Assembly (NCBI GenBank): GCA_000513555.1
Contig: ALYD01000017.1
Location: 1-62,866 of the forward strand
DNA: 62,866 nucleotides
Direction: 5' to 3'
Source: Lachnospiraceae bacterium JC7
Lineage (GTDB): Bacteria; Bacillota; Clostridia; Lachnospirales; Lachnospiraceae
The notes under the pieces were generated by a model. That model was given only the letters and a program-made list of their open reading frames with translations. It was not told the origin of the DNA and made no database searches. A program made the translations under genes and the position numbers. Below are positions 35,683 to 44,534 of the stretch, piece by piece; positions within the stretch are counted from its first letter, which is position 1; every line of letters starts with the position of its first letter.

Positions 35683-37707
35683 ATGAAAATGGCAGAAGTA
35701 AAAAAGGCTTTAAGCCCAAGAAGAATTGCGATGATTTTTGTTACCATCTGCTTCTTCGCATTCCAGATGTACATCGCTCTTGTAAAGCAGCTTACACCTA
35801 TGCTGCAGAGCCCGATCCATCTTGTATTCGCATTGGCAATGGTTTATCTGTATTGCCCGTCTGACGGAAAGTACAGAAAAAAAGTAACTAAACAGGCAGA
35901 GGCGGAAGGAAAGGAAGTTGATCCCAAGGTACTTAACAAGTATGCATTCCTAAATGTGATCGACATCTTTGCATTTGCAGGCATTATCCTTCTTTTATGG
36001 TATACAGCAACACAGTATCCAAGACTCAGAGACTTCGTTCAGTTCATCGATCCGGTTACTACTCTTGATAAGGTAGTAATGGTTGTCACAATTGTTCTTT
36101 TGCTTGAAGCAGTACGCAGAACCCTGGGTACCATCCTTTTCGGATTTATCCTTGTATTTATTCTTTATGCCTGGACAGCACCATACCTTCCCGGCATTCT
36201 TTTTACAAAGGGAAAAGCATTTAAGCAGATGCTTGACCAGTTCACCATCGGTATGACTATGACAGAGGCCGGCGTATTCGGTACACCGCTCTATACATCA
36301 GCAAACTCTCTTTTCTACTTCATCGTATTCGGAGTATTCTTCAGTGAGTGCGGTGGCGGACAGCTTCTCATCGATATCGGTATGAAGTTCTCCAACCAGT
36401 CATCAGGCGGTCCTGCAAAGGCAGCCGTTATCTCATCCGGACTTATGGGCATGGTTTCAGGTTCAGCCGTTGCCAATGTTTCCACCACCGGTGTTATGAC
36501 TATCCCTATGATGAAGAAGATCGGTTATCAGCCTGAAGAGGCCGGTGCCATCGAGGCGGTAGCTTCAACAGGCGGCCAGGTAATGCCTCCTATCATGGGT
36601 GTAGGCGCCTTCATCATGGCAGAGATGCTTGGTATCAGTTATTTCCGTGTAGCCTCTGCAGCTATACTTCCTGCAGTAGCATACTATTTTGGAGTATTCG
36701 TTGTAGTTGATCGTCTTGCAAAGAGAAGATTTGTGCAGGTCGGCGGTGCTGAGGATGCAAAGATCGATGTTCAGGATCCTATCCTTCCAAGACTCTATCT
36801 TCTTCTTCCTGTAATACTTCTTGTAGTTTCAATCATCAGAGGATCATCTTTGATGCGTTCAGGTATGATCGGTATCTTCTCATGCCTCATCCTTAATGTT
36901 GTCAGCTACTTCGTTAATAATAAAAAGAACTTTGTAGATGTTAAGGGCCTTGCCCAGTGCTGTATGGCAGGAGCAAAGCAGGCTGCAGAGATCGCTATCC
37001 CTACGGCTGCCTGCGGTATCATCATCAATGTAGTTACAGGACAGACATCCCTTGCTACAAACCTTTCAAGCGTTATCGGAGCTCTCGGAACAGATTATCT
37101 TTTCCTTGCAATGCTTATCGCCATGGTTGGATGTATGCTTCTCGGTATGGCACTTCCTACAGTTGCTGCTTACCTTGTAGGTGTTATCCTTTTCGTTCCT
37201 GTTATCAGATCACTTGGAGTTGATGCACTTTGCGCTAACATGTTCGTATTCTACTATGGAATCATGGCTCAGATCACACCTCCTGTTTGTGTAGCCAGCT
37301 ACACCGCGGCAGGTATCGCAGATGCAGATGCCATGAAGACAGGTCTCAGAGGAATGCTTTTCGCACTTGTTGGTTTCATGGTTCCTTTCGTATTTGTTTA
37401 CAATCCTGCAGTTCTTCTGGAGGGCACTCTTGTAGAGATCATCATCGGTGGCGTACAGCTTCTTGTTGGTACTTACTTCCTGGGTATTTGCGTTGCAGGT
37501 TTCTTCAAGACCAATATGAAGGCTTGGCAGAGAGCTCTCTGTTTTGTAGCTGCACTTGGATTTATCATTCCTGAAACAGTAACTACTCTTGGCGGACTTG
37601 CAATCGGTATTGTTGCACTGCTCTTAAATGCAAGAGATGCAAAGGCTTCAGGAAATCATGAAGTCTCATCAGAGAATCTTGTAAAAACAGAGAATTCGGC
37701 ACAGTAA
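35683..37707 (+). CDS. TRAP transporter fused permease (TAXI type, DctQ plus DctM)
   Basis: 674 residues, about 16 helices: an N-terminal small-permease part (to about 215) fused to a large DctM-type part (SGGPAKAAVISSGLMGMVSGSAVANVSTTG; VASTGGQVMPPIMGVGAFIMAEM; ITPPVCVASYTAAGIADAD). This fused form is normal for TAXI transporters. The spacing to AGAGG favours ATG 35689 (MAEVKKALS) over ATG 35683. The transporter is a sodium- or proton-driven carrier of the TAXI receptor's ligand. Confidence 0.92.
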   Translation: MKMAEVKKALSPRRIAMIFVTICFFAFQMYIALVKQLTPMLQSPIHLVFALAMVYLYCPSDGKYRKKVTKQAEAEGKEVDPKVLNKYAFLNVIDIFAFAGIILLLWYTATQYPRLRDFVQFIDPVTTLDKVVMVVTIVLLLEAVRRTLGTILFGFILVFILYAWTAPYLPGILFTKGKAFKQMLDQFTIGMTMTEAGVFGTPLYTSANSLFYFIVFGVFFSECGGGQLLIDIGMKFSNQSSGGPAKAAVISSGLMGMVSGSAVANVSTTGVMTIPMMKKIGYQPEEAGAIEAVASTGGQVMPPIMGVGAFIMAEMLGISYFRVASAAILPAVAYYFGVFVVVDRLAKRRFVQVGGAEDAKIDVQDPILPRLYLLLPVILLVVSIIRGSSLMRSGMIGIFSCLILNVVSYFVNNKKNFVDVKGLAQCCMAGAKQAAEIAIPTAACGIIINVVTGQTSLATNLSSVIGALGTDYLFLAMLIAMVGCMLLGMALPTVAAYLVGVILFVPVIRSLGVDALCANMFVFYYGIMAQITPPVCVASYTAAGIADADAMKTGLRGMLFALVGFMVPFVFVYNPAVLLEGTLVEIIIGGVQLLVGTYFLGICVAGFFKTNMKAWQRALCFVAALGFIIPETVTTLGGLAIGIVALLLNARDAKASGNHEVSSENLVKTENSAQ

Positions 37708-37742
37708 ATTTTAGGGGACAACATACCTTGATTGAAATAGAT

Positions 37743-37770
37743 GGTCGGCCGTAAGAGTTACGGCCGGTCA
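37743..37770 (+). promoter_or_regulatory. Intercistronic hairpin between TAXI permease and kinase
   Basis: GGTCGGCCGTAA and TTACGGCCGGTC form a 12-bp GC-rich stem (two mismatched or wobble pairs) around GAG. No T tract follows, so attenuation or mRNA stabilisation is more likely than full termination. Confidence 0.6.
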
Positions 37771-37800
37771 TCAGGTCTTAGGTGTGGGAAAGGATAGGAA

Positions 37801-39030
37801 ATGAAAAAACATCGTCTCCTGATTCTTGCCGATGACTTGACAGGGGCATTGGATTCCGGAGTGCAGATTTCGCTGAAGGGCGCCCGTGTAGTTATCCTGA
37901 CCAACCAGAGTGTTGCGTTTCCTGAGGATACATCTATAGATGCCATCGTGATCGATACCGAGACAAGACATGTTTCACCGGAGAAAGCCGCAGAGACAGT
38001 TTCAAGGCTGGTTCATGAAGCTAAGAAACGAGGCATTAACAGAATATACAAAAAAACGGATTCAGGCCTCAGGGGTAATGTGGGCAGCGAACTGGCTGCA
38101 GTACTTGAAGCAAGCGGAAAGGATCATCTGAATTTCATTCCCGCTTATCCTGCGGTAGACAGAAAGACTATCGGAGGCATCCAGTATGTAAACGGAAAGC
38201 CTGTGGCAGAGAGCATTTTTGCAAATGATCCTATCAATCCTATAACAGTGAGCAGGGTAGATGAAATCATTCATTTGAGCAGTGATGTTCCTGTAACTGT
38301 AAGCTATTCCGAAAGTCTTAAAAAAGAAGGGATTCTTGTTTATGACGCAGAGACGGGTGAAGATCTGAAACGTATTTCACAGGAGCTTCTTTTGCAGGAT
38401 GATCTGGATCTGACCGGAGGCTGTGCAGGGTTCCTGGAGGTTTTTCCGATGGAAACGGAGGAAGAAAATAAGACTGAGAAGTTCATATTTTCTACTCTTG
38501 GAAAAAAGTTGATAGTGTTGTCGGGATCTGTGAATCAGATAACCTATGACCAGTTGAAATATGCTGAGGAGCATGGAGCCTTCAGAGCACATGTTCCCAT
38601 GAACAGGATACTTAAAAACCTTTGGAGTGATTCGGAAAAAGAGAAATTTACCGACTATCTGGAAACAGAAGCGGGTGACAGACAGGTGGTCATAGTTGAC
38701 ACACTGGGAGAATATGATGAGGCTCTTGTTACATCACCCGATGAGATAGCCCACGTGATCGCTTCAAACATGGGACAGCTTGCAAGAAAGCTACAGGAAA
38801 CATTTCCGGACAGAGCTCTCATGATCATAGGAGGGGATACCCTTCAGGGATTCATAAGAAATAAGGGTGTGCAGATGCTCAGTCCCATTAAGGAGATAGA
38901 TCCGGGACTGGTACTCTCCTTTTATAAAACGGAGCACGGCAGGAATTATCTCATAACAAAATCCGGTGCTTTCGGAACAGTAGATCAGTTGACAAGAGTT
39001 TTGGAATGGCTGGAAAAACACGCTAACTAA
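37801..39030 (+). CDS. Four-carbon acid sugar kinase (DUF1537 family)
   Basis: 409 residues. The N-terminal signature LLILADDLTGALDSGVQ and YKKTDSGLRGNVGSEL, then FIPAYPAVDRKTIGG, with a C-terminal nucleotide-binding part (LMIIGGDTLQGFI; ITKSGAFG), identify the DUF1537 kinases. Known members phosphorylate D-threonate, D-erythronate or related 3-oxo-acids at O4. The PdxA-type dehydrogenase at 46130 would then yield DHAP. This fits the TAXI genes upstream. Confidence 0.88.
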   Translation: MKKHRLLILADDLTGALDSGVQISLKGARVVILTNQSVAFPEDTSIDAIVIDTETRHVSPEKAAETVSRLVHEAKKRGINRIYKKTDSGLRGNVGSELAAVLEASGKDHLNFIPAYPAVDRKTIGGIQYVNGKPVAESIFANDPINPITVSRVDEIIHLSSDVPVTVSYSESLKKEGILVYDAETGEDLKRISQELLLQDDLDLTGGCAGFLEVFPMETEEENKTEKFIFSTLGKKLIVLSGSVNQITYDQLKYAEEHGAFRAHVPMNRILKNLWSDSEKEKFTDYLETEAGDRQVVIVDTLGEYDEALVTSPDEIAHVIASNMGQLARKLQETFPDRALMIIGGDTLQGFIRNKGVQMLSPIKEIDPGLVLSFYKTEHGRNYLITKSGAFGTVDQLTRVLEWLEKHAN

Positions 39031-39101
39031 GGTATCGGAAGAATCAGTAGTTGAAGACAGTTTGAGTATTGATCTGCTCAAAAAAATACAGAAAAGATTG
39101 A

Positions 39102-39113
39102 GGGGTATACCCC
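39102..39113. promoter_or_regulatory. Perfect 12-bp palindrome upstream of the alcohol dehydrogenase
   Basis: GGGGTATACCCC lies in the 127-bp gap between kinase and dehydrogenase, followed by a GGCC(N10)GGCC pair. It may be an operator or part of an mRNA structure. Confidence 0.35.
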
Positions 39114-39157
39114 GGGCCTAATGGATTGGGCCGGCGTATGACCCGGAGGAGGAAAAA

Positions 39158-40327
39158 ATGGCACTTGAAAAATATAATTTGAAATTACCAAAGGCTGTAT
39201 ACAGCGGAACAGATGCAATGGAGAACATCCCTGAGATCCTTAAGGGAACCGGAGCCAAGAAGGTTGCAGCATTTACAGATAAGGGATTGAGAAGTCTTGG
39301 ACTTTTCGATTTTGTCGAGGAGGAGTTGAAGAAGGCAGGAGTTCAGTACGATATCTATGATGATTTTCCTGCTGAGCCAAGCTATCAGGCAGTACAGGCG
39401 GTTATCGACCAGTTTAAGGGCAAGGGATATGATTTTATCGTAGCCTGCGGTGGCGGTTCCGTAATGGATACGGCAAAGCTCGCATCTGTTCTTGTTACAG
39501 ATGAGTACGGGGTAAAGGAGCTTCTTGATGATCCCAAGAGAGCAAAGAAGTGCTTACAGATACTTACTATTCCAACAACAGCCGGCACCGGTGCAGAGTG
39601 TACACCAAACGCCATCGTTGGCGTTCCTGAGAAGGAAGTAAAGATCGGTATCGTTAATGATAACATGATGTCAGATTTTGTTATCCTTGATGCACGCCTT
39701 ATCAAGAATCTTCCGAGAAAGATCGCGGCAGCTACAGGTGTTGATGCAATGTGCCACTGTATCGAGTGCTTCACTTCCAACAAGTGCAATGCATTTTCCG
39801 ACACATTTGCTCTTCAGGGCTTTGATATCATCATGAACAACATCGTGAAGGCCTGTGATGATCCTACTGCTCTTGAGGCAAAGAACAACATGCAGATCGC
39901 AGCTTTCTACGGTGGTGTAGCCATCACAGCATCAGGAACAACAGCCGTTCACGCTCTCAGCTATCCTCTCGGCGGAAAGTATCATATCGCTCATGGTGTA
40001 TCAAACGCAATGCTTCTCATTCCTGTTATGAAGATGAATGCAGAGGATCCAAAGTTCAGAGAGAGACTCGCAACAGCCTGGGATCAGGCATACCATGGCG
40101 ACAAGCGTTTAAGCACAGTAGATGAAAAGTCTGAGGCGCTTATCAACTGGATGGATGAGATAGTAAAGCATCTTGAGATTCCTTCAGATCTTAAGGAGTT
40201 TGGAGTACAGGCAGAGGATTTGGAATGGCTGGTGGAAGCAGGACTTCAGCAGCAGAGACTTTTGGTAAACAATATGAAGCATGTTGAAAAGGATGATGCT
40301 CGTAAGATTTACCAGCAGGTAATGTAA
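39158..40327 (+). CDS. Iron-containing alcohol dehydrogenase
   Basis: 389 residues of the PF00465 family: GGGSVMDTAK nucleotide site, TTAGTGAE, the metal-binding DAMCHCIECF and the C-terminal histidines in AVHALSYPLGGKYHIAHG. It oxidises or reduces a short-chain alcohol/aldehyde pair, in this setting perhaps glycolaldehyde, lactaldehyde or a hydroxy acid of the acid-sugar route. GGAGGAGGAAAAA precedes ATG 39158. A terminator follows. Confidence 0.9.
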   Translation: MALEKYNLKLPKAVYSGTDAMENIPEILKGTGAKKVAAFTDKGLRSLGLFDFVEEELKKAGVQYDIYDDFPAEPSYQAVQAVIDQFKGKGYDFIVACGGGSVMDTAKLASVLVTDEYGVKELLDDPKRAKKCLQILTIPTTAGTGAECTPNAIVGVPEKEVKIGIVNDNMMSDFVILDARLIKNLPRKIAAATGVDAMCHCIECFTSNKCNAFSDTFALQGFDIIMNNIVKACDDPTALEAKNNMQIAAFYGGVAITASGTTAVHALSYPLGGKYHIAHGVSNAMLLIPVMKMNAEDPKFRERLATAWDQAYHGDKRLSTVDEKSEALINWMDEIVKHLEIPSDLKEFGVQAEDLEWLVEAGLQQQRLLVNNMKHVEKDDARKIYQQVM

Positions 40328-40334
40328 ATAAACC

Positions 40335-40388
40335 ATGGCTGTCCCATGAATGCACAGTGCTGCATCCATTGAGACAGCCATTTTGATA
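40335..40388 (+). terminator. Terminator after the alcohol dehydrogenase
   Basis: ATGGCTGTC pairs with GACAGCCAT, and inner bases TGCA/TGCA extend the stem around CAGTGC. TTTT follows. The hairpin is long with internal mismatches. Confidence 0.7.
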
Positions 40389-40467
40389 ATACAGGGGTAA
40401 AAGTACCAAATCAGGTATCGGCACAATGATTTGGAAATATGTGACACGCCTGAACATGAATAAAGCA

Positions 40468-40490
40468 GTCCTTTTGAATAGCAAAAGGAC
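40468..40490 (+). promoter_or_regulatory. Hairpin overlapping the ribosome site of the hydrolase-like gene
   Basis: GTCCTTTT and AAAAGGAC form a perfect 8-bp stem around GAATAGC. The right arm contains AAGGA, the ribosome site that would serve the in-frame GTG at 40496, so it could control translation. Confidence 0.4.
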
Positions 40491-40543
40491 GAAAAGTGTT
40501 TAATGGGCCGGTGCTGATAGAATGGGCTCGTGGTGGTAAAGAG

Positions 40544-42133
40544 ATGACATCAAAGTTTTATACATATATTTCTCCAAAAGCAGGCTTTGATCCTGTTAAA
40601 ACCATATTTCTTTTAGCTCCATCAGAGTATGCGGATACTACGGAACATGCAGAGGAGTTTTCGGTTAAAACAGGATGGAGGGATCAGGCAGAGAGAGACG
40701 GGGGCATTCTTCTGGTGCCGCTTATACGGGATTACAGAAAGGAAAGCAGGGATCTTTTAAAGGATCATTTCCTGAAGGTTAGAAAGACCTTTGAACCATC
40801 TGAAGACTCAAAATTCAGGGGAGTTGTTGACAAGTTATGGCCCTGGGAGTCGCTTATCTATATGGTGGGCTATGGAGAAGGCGCAGACTATGCGGGGGAT
40901 GTGCTGGTGAAGCATCCCAATATGTTTGCGGGAACTGCTCTTATAGATGGCCGGGCTCATGATTTCAGTGCGGGAGAAATGGATACAGATCACTGGTTCC
41001 AGGACAATTGTTCAGATGATTACAGGAGAAAGAACAAAGAGGTCCCGAGCTGCCTTTTCCTGCTTGGAAAAGACAATGACCATGGTGAAACGGCCAGTTA
41101 CTTCAGGAAGACCATTTCAGATGCACCGGAGGACAGCTTCGTCAGAGGAACAGAGAATTTTGCTCCCTATGTACAGGAAGATCATATCATGACAGGACAT
41201 GATCCCTACATTTCGGATTTTCTGATGCATCATTTTTTCAATCATGTGGCAAGATGGGACAATGCTCCCGACGGGACGCTTCAGTACAGGACCGGACAGG
41301 AGGACTTTTACAGAACTCCGGCAGAACAGAACAATCCCGCTTCCCGCTACTACTGGCATGGCTCTGTGGAGGTCGGAAGCAATATGTACCATTATGTGGT
41401 TTACCTTCCCATGGGAATGAATCCCGAGGAAGCAGAGGGGCTTTCTGTGGTCTTTTCTATTCATGAGGAAGGTGTTCCGGCTTCTCTGGAGTGCGAGAAA
41501 AACGGTTGGGAGGAGCTTGCTGACGAATGCAGGGAATTCATGGTGGTGATGCCTGACTGTCCGGGAAATAGCTGGAATATGGCAAGAGACCATCAGGTGA
41601 TACCGGAGATATTGAAGAGACTCAGTAAGGACTACAGTGTGGATCTTAAAAAGGTATACCTGAGCGGAAACGGGCAGGGAGCGGAGTTTGCAGACCGGGT
41701 GGCAGCATTGTTTCCAAAGGACTTTACGGCAGCCATTCTATGGAATAAGTTTCAGAAGAGATGGTTTTCAGTGACTGCTCAGGATGAACAGGTGACAGGC
41801 TCTTTAAGACAGTTTTCGGAATTGTCGTCACAGGATTTTTTAGGTAAAGCTGTAGAGATGCCGGTGTGGATCGCCGCAGGGGGAGATATATCCCGGGAGA
41901 CGATCAGGGATTATGAGAGAGAAGTAGAGACCTTAAGACTTGCTGCAGGAAACGGAGTGGAAGAAGATCAAAAGACCATAGGTGATGAGATCGCAGAAAA
42001 CAGCTTAGTCGGCTACAAGCTTTACGGAGACAGGCCCTACGGTATGCGTTCCGGAGACACAAGAGAGGCGTGGGAATTTGTGAGAAGATTTTCCAGGGAG
42101 CGTGGTTCAAAGACGGTTTCGGCTATTTATTAA
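40544..42133 (+). CDS. Tandem alpha/beta-hydrolase-like protein with degenerate nucleophile elbows
   Basis: 529 residues from ATG 40544 (MTSKFYTYISPKAG); the frame is open from GTG 40496, which has the better ribosome site, so the start is uncertain. It looks like two esterase/PHB-depolymerase-like halves. Each has a strand-turn-helix where the nucleophile elbow belongs, but the G-x-S-x-G serine is glycine in both: VGYGEGADYAG in the first half and LSGNGQGAEFAD in the second. There is no signal peptide. It may be a non-catalytic binding protein, or use another mechanism. It stands between a terminator and the PrpR-like regulator gene. Confidence 0.7.
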   Translation: MTSKFYTYISPKAGFDPVKTIFLLAPSEYADTTEHAEEFSVKTGWRDQAERDGGILLVPLIRDYRKESRDLLKDHFLKVRKTFEPSEDSKFRGVVDKLWPWESLIYMVGYGEGADYAGDVLVKHPNMFAGTALIDGRAHDFSAGEMDTDHWFQDNCSDDYRRKNKEVPSCLFLLGKDNDHGETASYFRKTISDAPEDSFVRGTENFAPYVQEDHIMTGHDPYISDFLMHHFFNHVARWDNAPDGTLQYRTGQEDFYRTPAEQNNPASRYYWHGSVEVGSNMYHYVVYLPMGMNPEEAEGLSVVFSIHEEGVPASLECEKNGWEELADECREFMVVMPDCPGNSWNMARDHQVIPEILKRLSKDYSVDLKKVYLSGNGQGAEFADRVAALFPKDFTAAILWNKFQKRWFSVTAQDEQVTGSLRQFSELSSQDFLGKAVEMPVWIAAGGDISRETIRDYEREVETLRLAAGNGVEEDQKTIGDEIAENSLVGYKLYGDRPYGMRSGDTREAWEFVRRFSRERGSKTVSAIY

Positions 42134-42328
42134 AAATCCGAAGCAGGGTGAAGTTTTCGTGATATAGCTATGAAACACATACCCTGCAGGTATGAGTATG
42201 TATTTGAGGGTCACGCGGAATCGAGAGGGACATTTTTCTCTGCCGGATTTGTAAAACCTTATAGAGAATAGAATATAGTGATAGATGATCAGGCAGAGGC
42301 TTTTACAGGCTTCTGTCTTTTTTATTAC

Positions 42329-42345
42329 TGATTAATATTGAAACA
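42329..42345. promoter_or_regulatory. Acid-sugar regulon operator, regulator promoter site 1
   Basis: TGATTAATATTGAAACA: the right half matches the consensus, the left half is one base off. A TATAAT at 42350-42355 lies just downstream, so this site overlaps the -35 region. Confidence 0.55.
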
Positions 42346-42367
42346 TATTTATAATATACCATAAAAA

Positions 42368-42384
42368 TGTTACAATATAGAACA
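42368..42384. promoter_or_regulatory. Acid-sugar regulon operator, regulator promoter site 2
   Basis: TGTTACAATATAGAACA, 39 bp from site 1 and 24 bp before ATG 42408, roughly at the transcription start. Binding here should repress, which suggests autoregulation. Confidence 0.65.
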
Positions 42385-42407
42385 TTACATGAACTGGAGA
42401 TATGGCT

Positions 42408-44204
42408 ATGCAGTATAAGATTTTAGGAATTGCGCCCTACGATGCCCTTAGAAAATCCATGGAGAATCTTGCGGAGGGTATGGAGAATATAGAACTTCAT
42501 GCCTTTACCGGAGATCTGGAGGTGGGCGTAGAGCTGGTTAAGGAACACTACAAGGATCAATACGATGTAATAATATCAAGAGGCGGTACTTCAAAGATGA
42601 TTTCCGAAATCACCAGTATCCCTGTAGTTGAGATATCCATGTCGGTCTATGATGTTCTTCGTGCCATGAGACTGGCGGACAACTATCATGAGGAATATGC
42701 CATAGTGGGATTCAGAAATATCACTGAAACAGCCCATACCCTCTGCGATCTTTTAAAGGACAACAGGGAGATAATCACCATAAAGAATGAGAGAGAAGCG
42801 GCTTCAGCCCTTGAGGGACTGAAATATCGTGGAATTACCATGGTCATCTGCGATATGGTGACTCAGAACATAGCCCGCCGTATGGACATGAATTCTATTC
42901 TCATCACTTCCGGCAGTGAGAGTATCCTGACTGCATTCCGTCATGCTGAGGATATCTGCCGAAGCTATGCCGCCATCCGTGAGGAAAACAGATTTCTGCG
43001 TGGAATCATGGAGCATCAGGGTTCCTATACCATAGTTCTTTCTGAGGAGGGCACAGTATATCTGTCCACCTGGAATGAGGGAGAGGACTGCCCCCAGGAG
43101 ATAATCGATATGCTGAGGAAGGAACTCGGCAATGTCCTTAATTCCGGTGACAGAAAATTCTTCAGAAGCATTGAAAAGACCCTGTATTCCGTCACAACGG
43201 AAACTGCGGAGTACAACGAAAAAAAGTATGTGATCTTCTATTTCACAGCCTCAAAGATCCCACTTACCAATGGAAAGTACGGTATTAACTTTTTGAACAA
43301 AGAAGAGGCAGAGGAAAGATATTACAGCAGCTTCTTCAGTATTACAGGCGCTATGGGACTTCTTGGCAGCAGGATACCGGAGATAAGTAACGGTAGATAT
43401 CCTGTGATGATACAGGCGGAGGTAGGGACCGGCAAGGACCTTATTGCAGATCATATCTATATGAAGAGCAATCTGTCGGATCATCCTCTCATAACCGTGG
43501 ACTGCAGTGTTATGGATGACAGAGGCTGGGAGTACCTGCTTAATCATTATAATTCGCCTCTTAATGATAATGACAATACCATCTTCTTTATGAATATAGG
43601 CCGCATCCCCAAGGATAAACACACAAGACTTCTCGGAGCCATACTGGATACAAATCTCCAGAGACGAAACCGCCTTATTTTCTCCGCAAGCGAAAATCTG
43701 GATGCAGAGGGACGGGAAAAGGTCAATGACTATACAAGGAAACTCTACTGCGTAAAAATAGGACTTCCGCCCTTGAGACAAAGAACAGAAGAGATCCCCA
43801 TGCTTGCCAATTTCTACATCAGCCGACTTAATGAGGAGCTTGGCAAACAGATAGTGGGACTGGAACCAGGGGCCATAGAAACACTCATACATTTTAACTG
43901 GCCTCAGAATTACAGACAGTTCCAGCATGTTATGACAGAGGCCACCATACAGACCTCCACTCCATATATAAGAAATGAGACCATAACAAATATTCTGGAC
44001 AGGGAGCAGGCGACGGATATTTACGGAACGGTTTTTTCAATTGATGATAATCAGCCCCTTCCCAAGATGACTCTTGAGGATATAAATAAGAATGTTATCG
44101 CCCGGGTACTTAAGGACAACAAGGGAAATCAGAGTAAAACAGCACGACAGCTTGGGATCAGCCGTACTACACTGTGGCGATATTTGGAAAAGATGGGAGA
44201 CTGA
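42408..44204 (+). CDS. PrpR-like regulator with a degenerate AAA+ domain and Fis-type helix-turn-helix
   Basis: 598 residues; ATG 42408 is favoured over 42402 because GGAG is eight bases upstream. An N-terminal PrpR_N sensor domain (about 1-190: YDVIISRGGTSKMI; ISMSVYDVLRAM; YAIVGFRNITETA) and a PAS-like middle precede an AAA+ domain. Walker A remains (AEVGTGKD, about 338), and PLRQRTEEIPMLA is present. The GAFTGA loop that touches sigma-54 is missing, and Walker B reads TIFFMNIG without its D-E pair. A C-terminal Fis-type helix follows (TARQLGISRTTLWRYLEKMG). It probably acts as a sigma-54-independent regulator of the paired operators nearby (inference). Confidence 0.88.
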   Translation: MQYKILGIAPYDALRKSMENLAEGMENIELHAFTGDLEVGVELVKEHYKDQYDVIISRGGTSKMISEITSIPVVEISMSVYDVLRAMRLADNYHEEYAIVGFRNITETAHTLCDLLKDNREIITIKNEREAASALEGLKYRGITMVICDMVTQNIARRMDMNSILITSGSESILTAFRHAEDICRSYAAIREENRFLRGIMEHQGSYTIVLSEEGTVYLSTWNEGEDCPQEIIDMLRKELGNVLNSGDRKFFRSIEKTLYSVTTETAEYNEKKYVIFYFTASKIPLTNGKYGINFLNKEEAEERYYSSFFSITGAMGLLGSRIPEISNGRYPVMIQAEVGTGKDLIADHIYMKSNLSDHPLITVDCSVMDDRGWEYLLNHYNSPLNDNDNTIFFMNIGRIPKDKHTRLLGAILDTNLQRRNRLIFSASENLDAEGREKVNDYTRKLYCVKIGLPPLRQRTEEIPMLANFYISRLNEELGKQIVGLEPGAIETLIHFNWPQNYRQFQHVMTEATIQTSTPYIRNETITNILDREQATDIYGTVFSIDDNQPLPKMTLEDINKNVIARVLKDNKGNQSKTARQLGISRTTLWRYLEKMGD

Positions 44205-44378
44205 AAGGGATGATTAAGCTGCCATTCGGTCCGTGTTCTATTCCCATCCAGTCTTCAGCCGATCCCTGTTCGAGCCATATTTGTATCGGATTTGTATTAA
44301 GCCGGGACAGTTTTTTGGTAGTGGATGATATCTGATATCGGGTTTGACAAGGTAAGAGATGAAATCGAGGAAAGAATA

Positions 44379-44395
44379 TGTTTCGGAATAGAACA
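44379..44395. promoter_or_regulatory. Acid-sugar regulon operator, sialidase-like promoter site 1
   Basis: TGTTTCGGAATAGAACA, 17 bp, exactly 51 bp from site 2, the same spacing as in the TAXI promoter. Confidence 0.7.
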
Positions 44396-44429
44396 TTATT
44401 TTGCTGCACATACATCGTTACGTGTATAA

Positions 44430-44446
44430 TGTTTCAAATTGAAACT
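44430..44446. promoter_or_regulatory. Acid-sugar regulon operator, sialidase-like promoter site 2
   Basis: TGTTTCAAATTGAAACT, nearly perfect. It begins on the last base of TATAAT (44425-44430), so it would lie over the transcription start. Confidence 0.72.
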
Positions 44447-44534
44447 ATTACTTCTTGCCGTAAGCCTGCATTCATATTAAAAAAGCTTCATAATAACACT
44501 ACAAATGAGTGACCTTATAAAAAAGGAGTAAGTG

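Larger units (their letters stand above)
44205..44534 (+). other. Intergenic region with two regulon operators
   Basis: This 330-bp gap contains the two 17-bp operators at 44379 and 44430 and a TATAAT abutting the second. The first 170 bases show no gene, clear terminator or repeat I can support. Confidence 0.6.
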
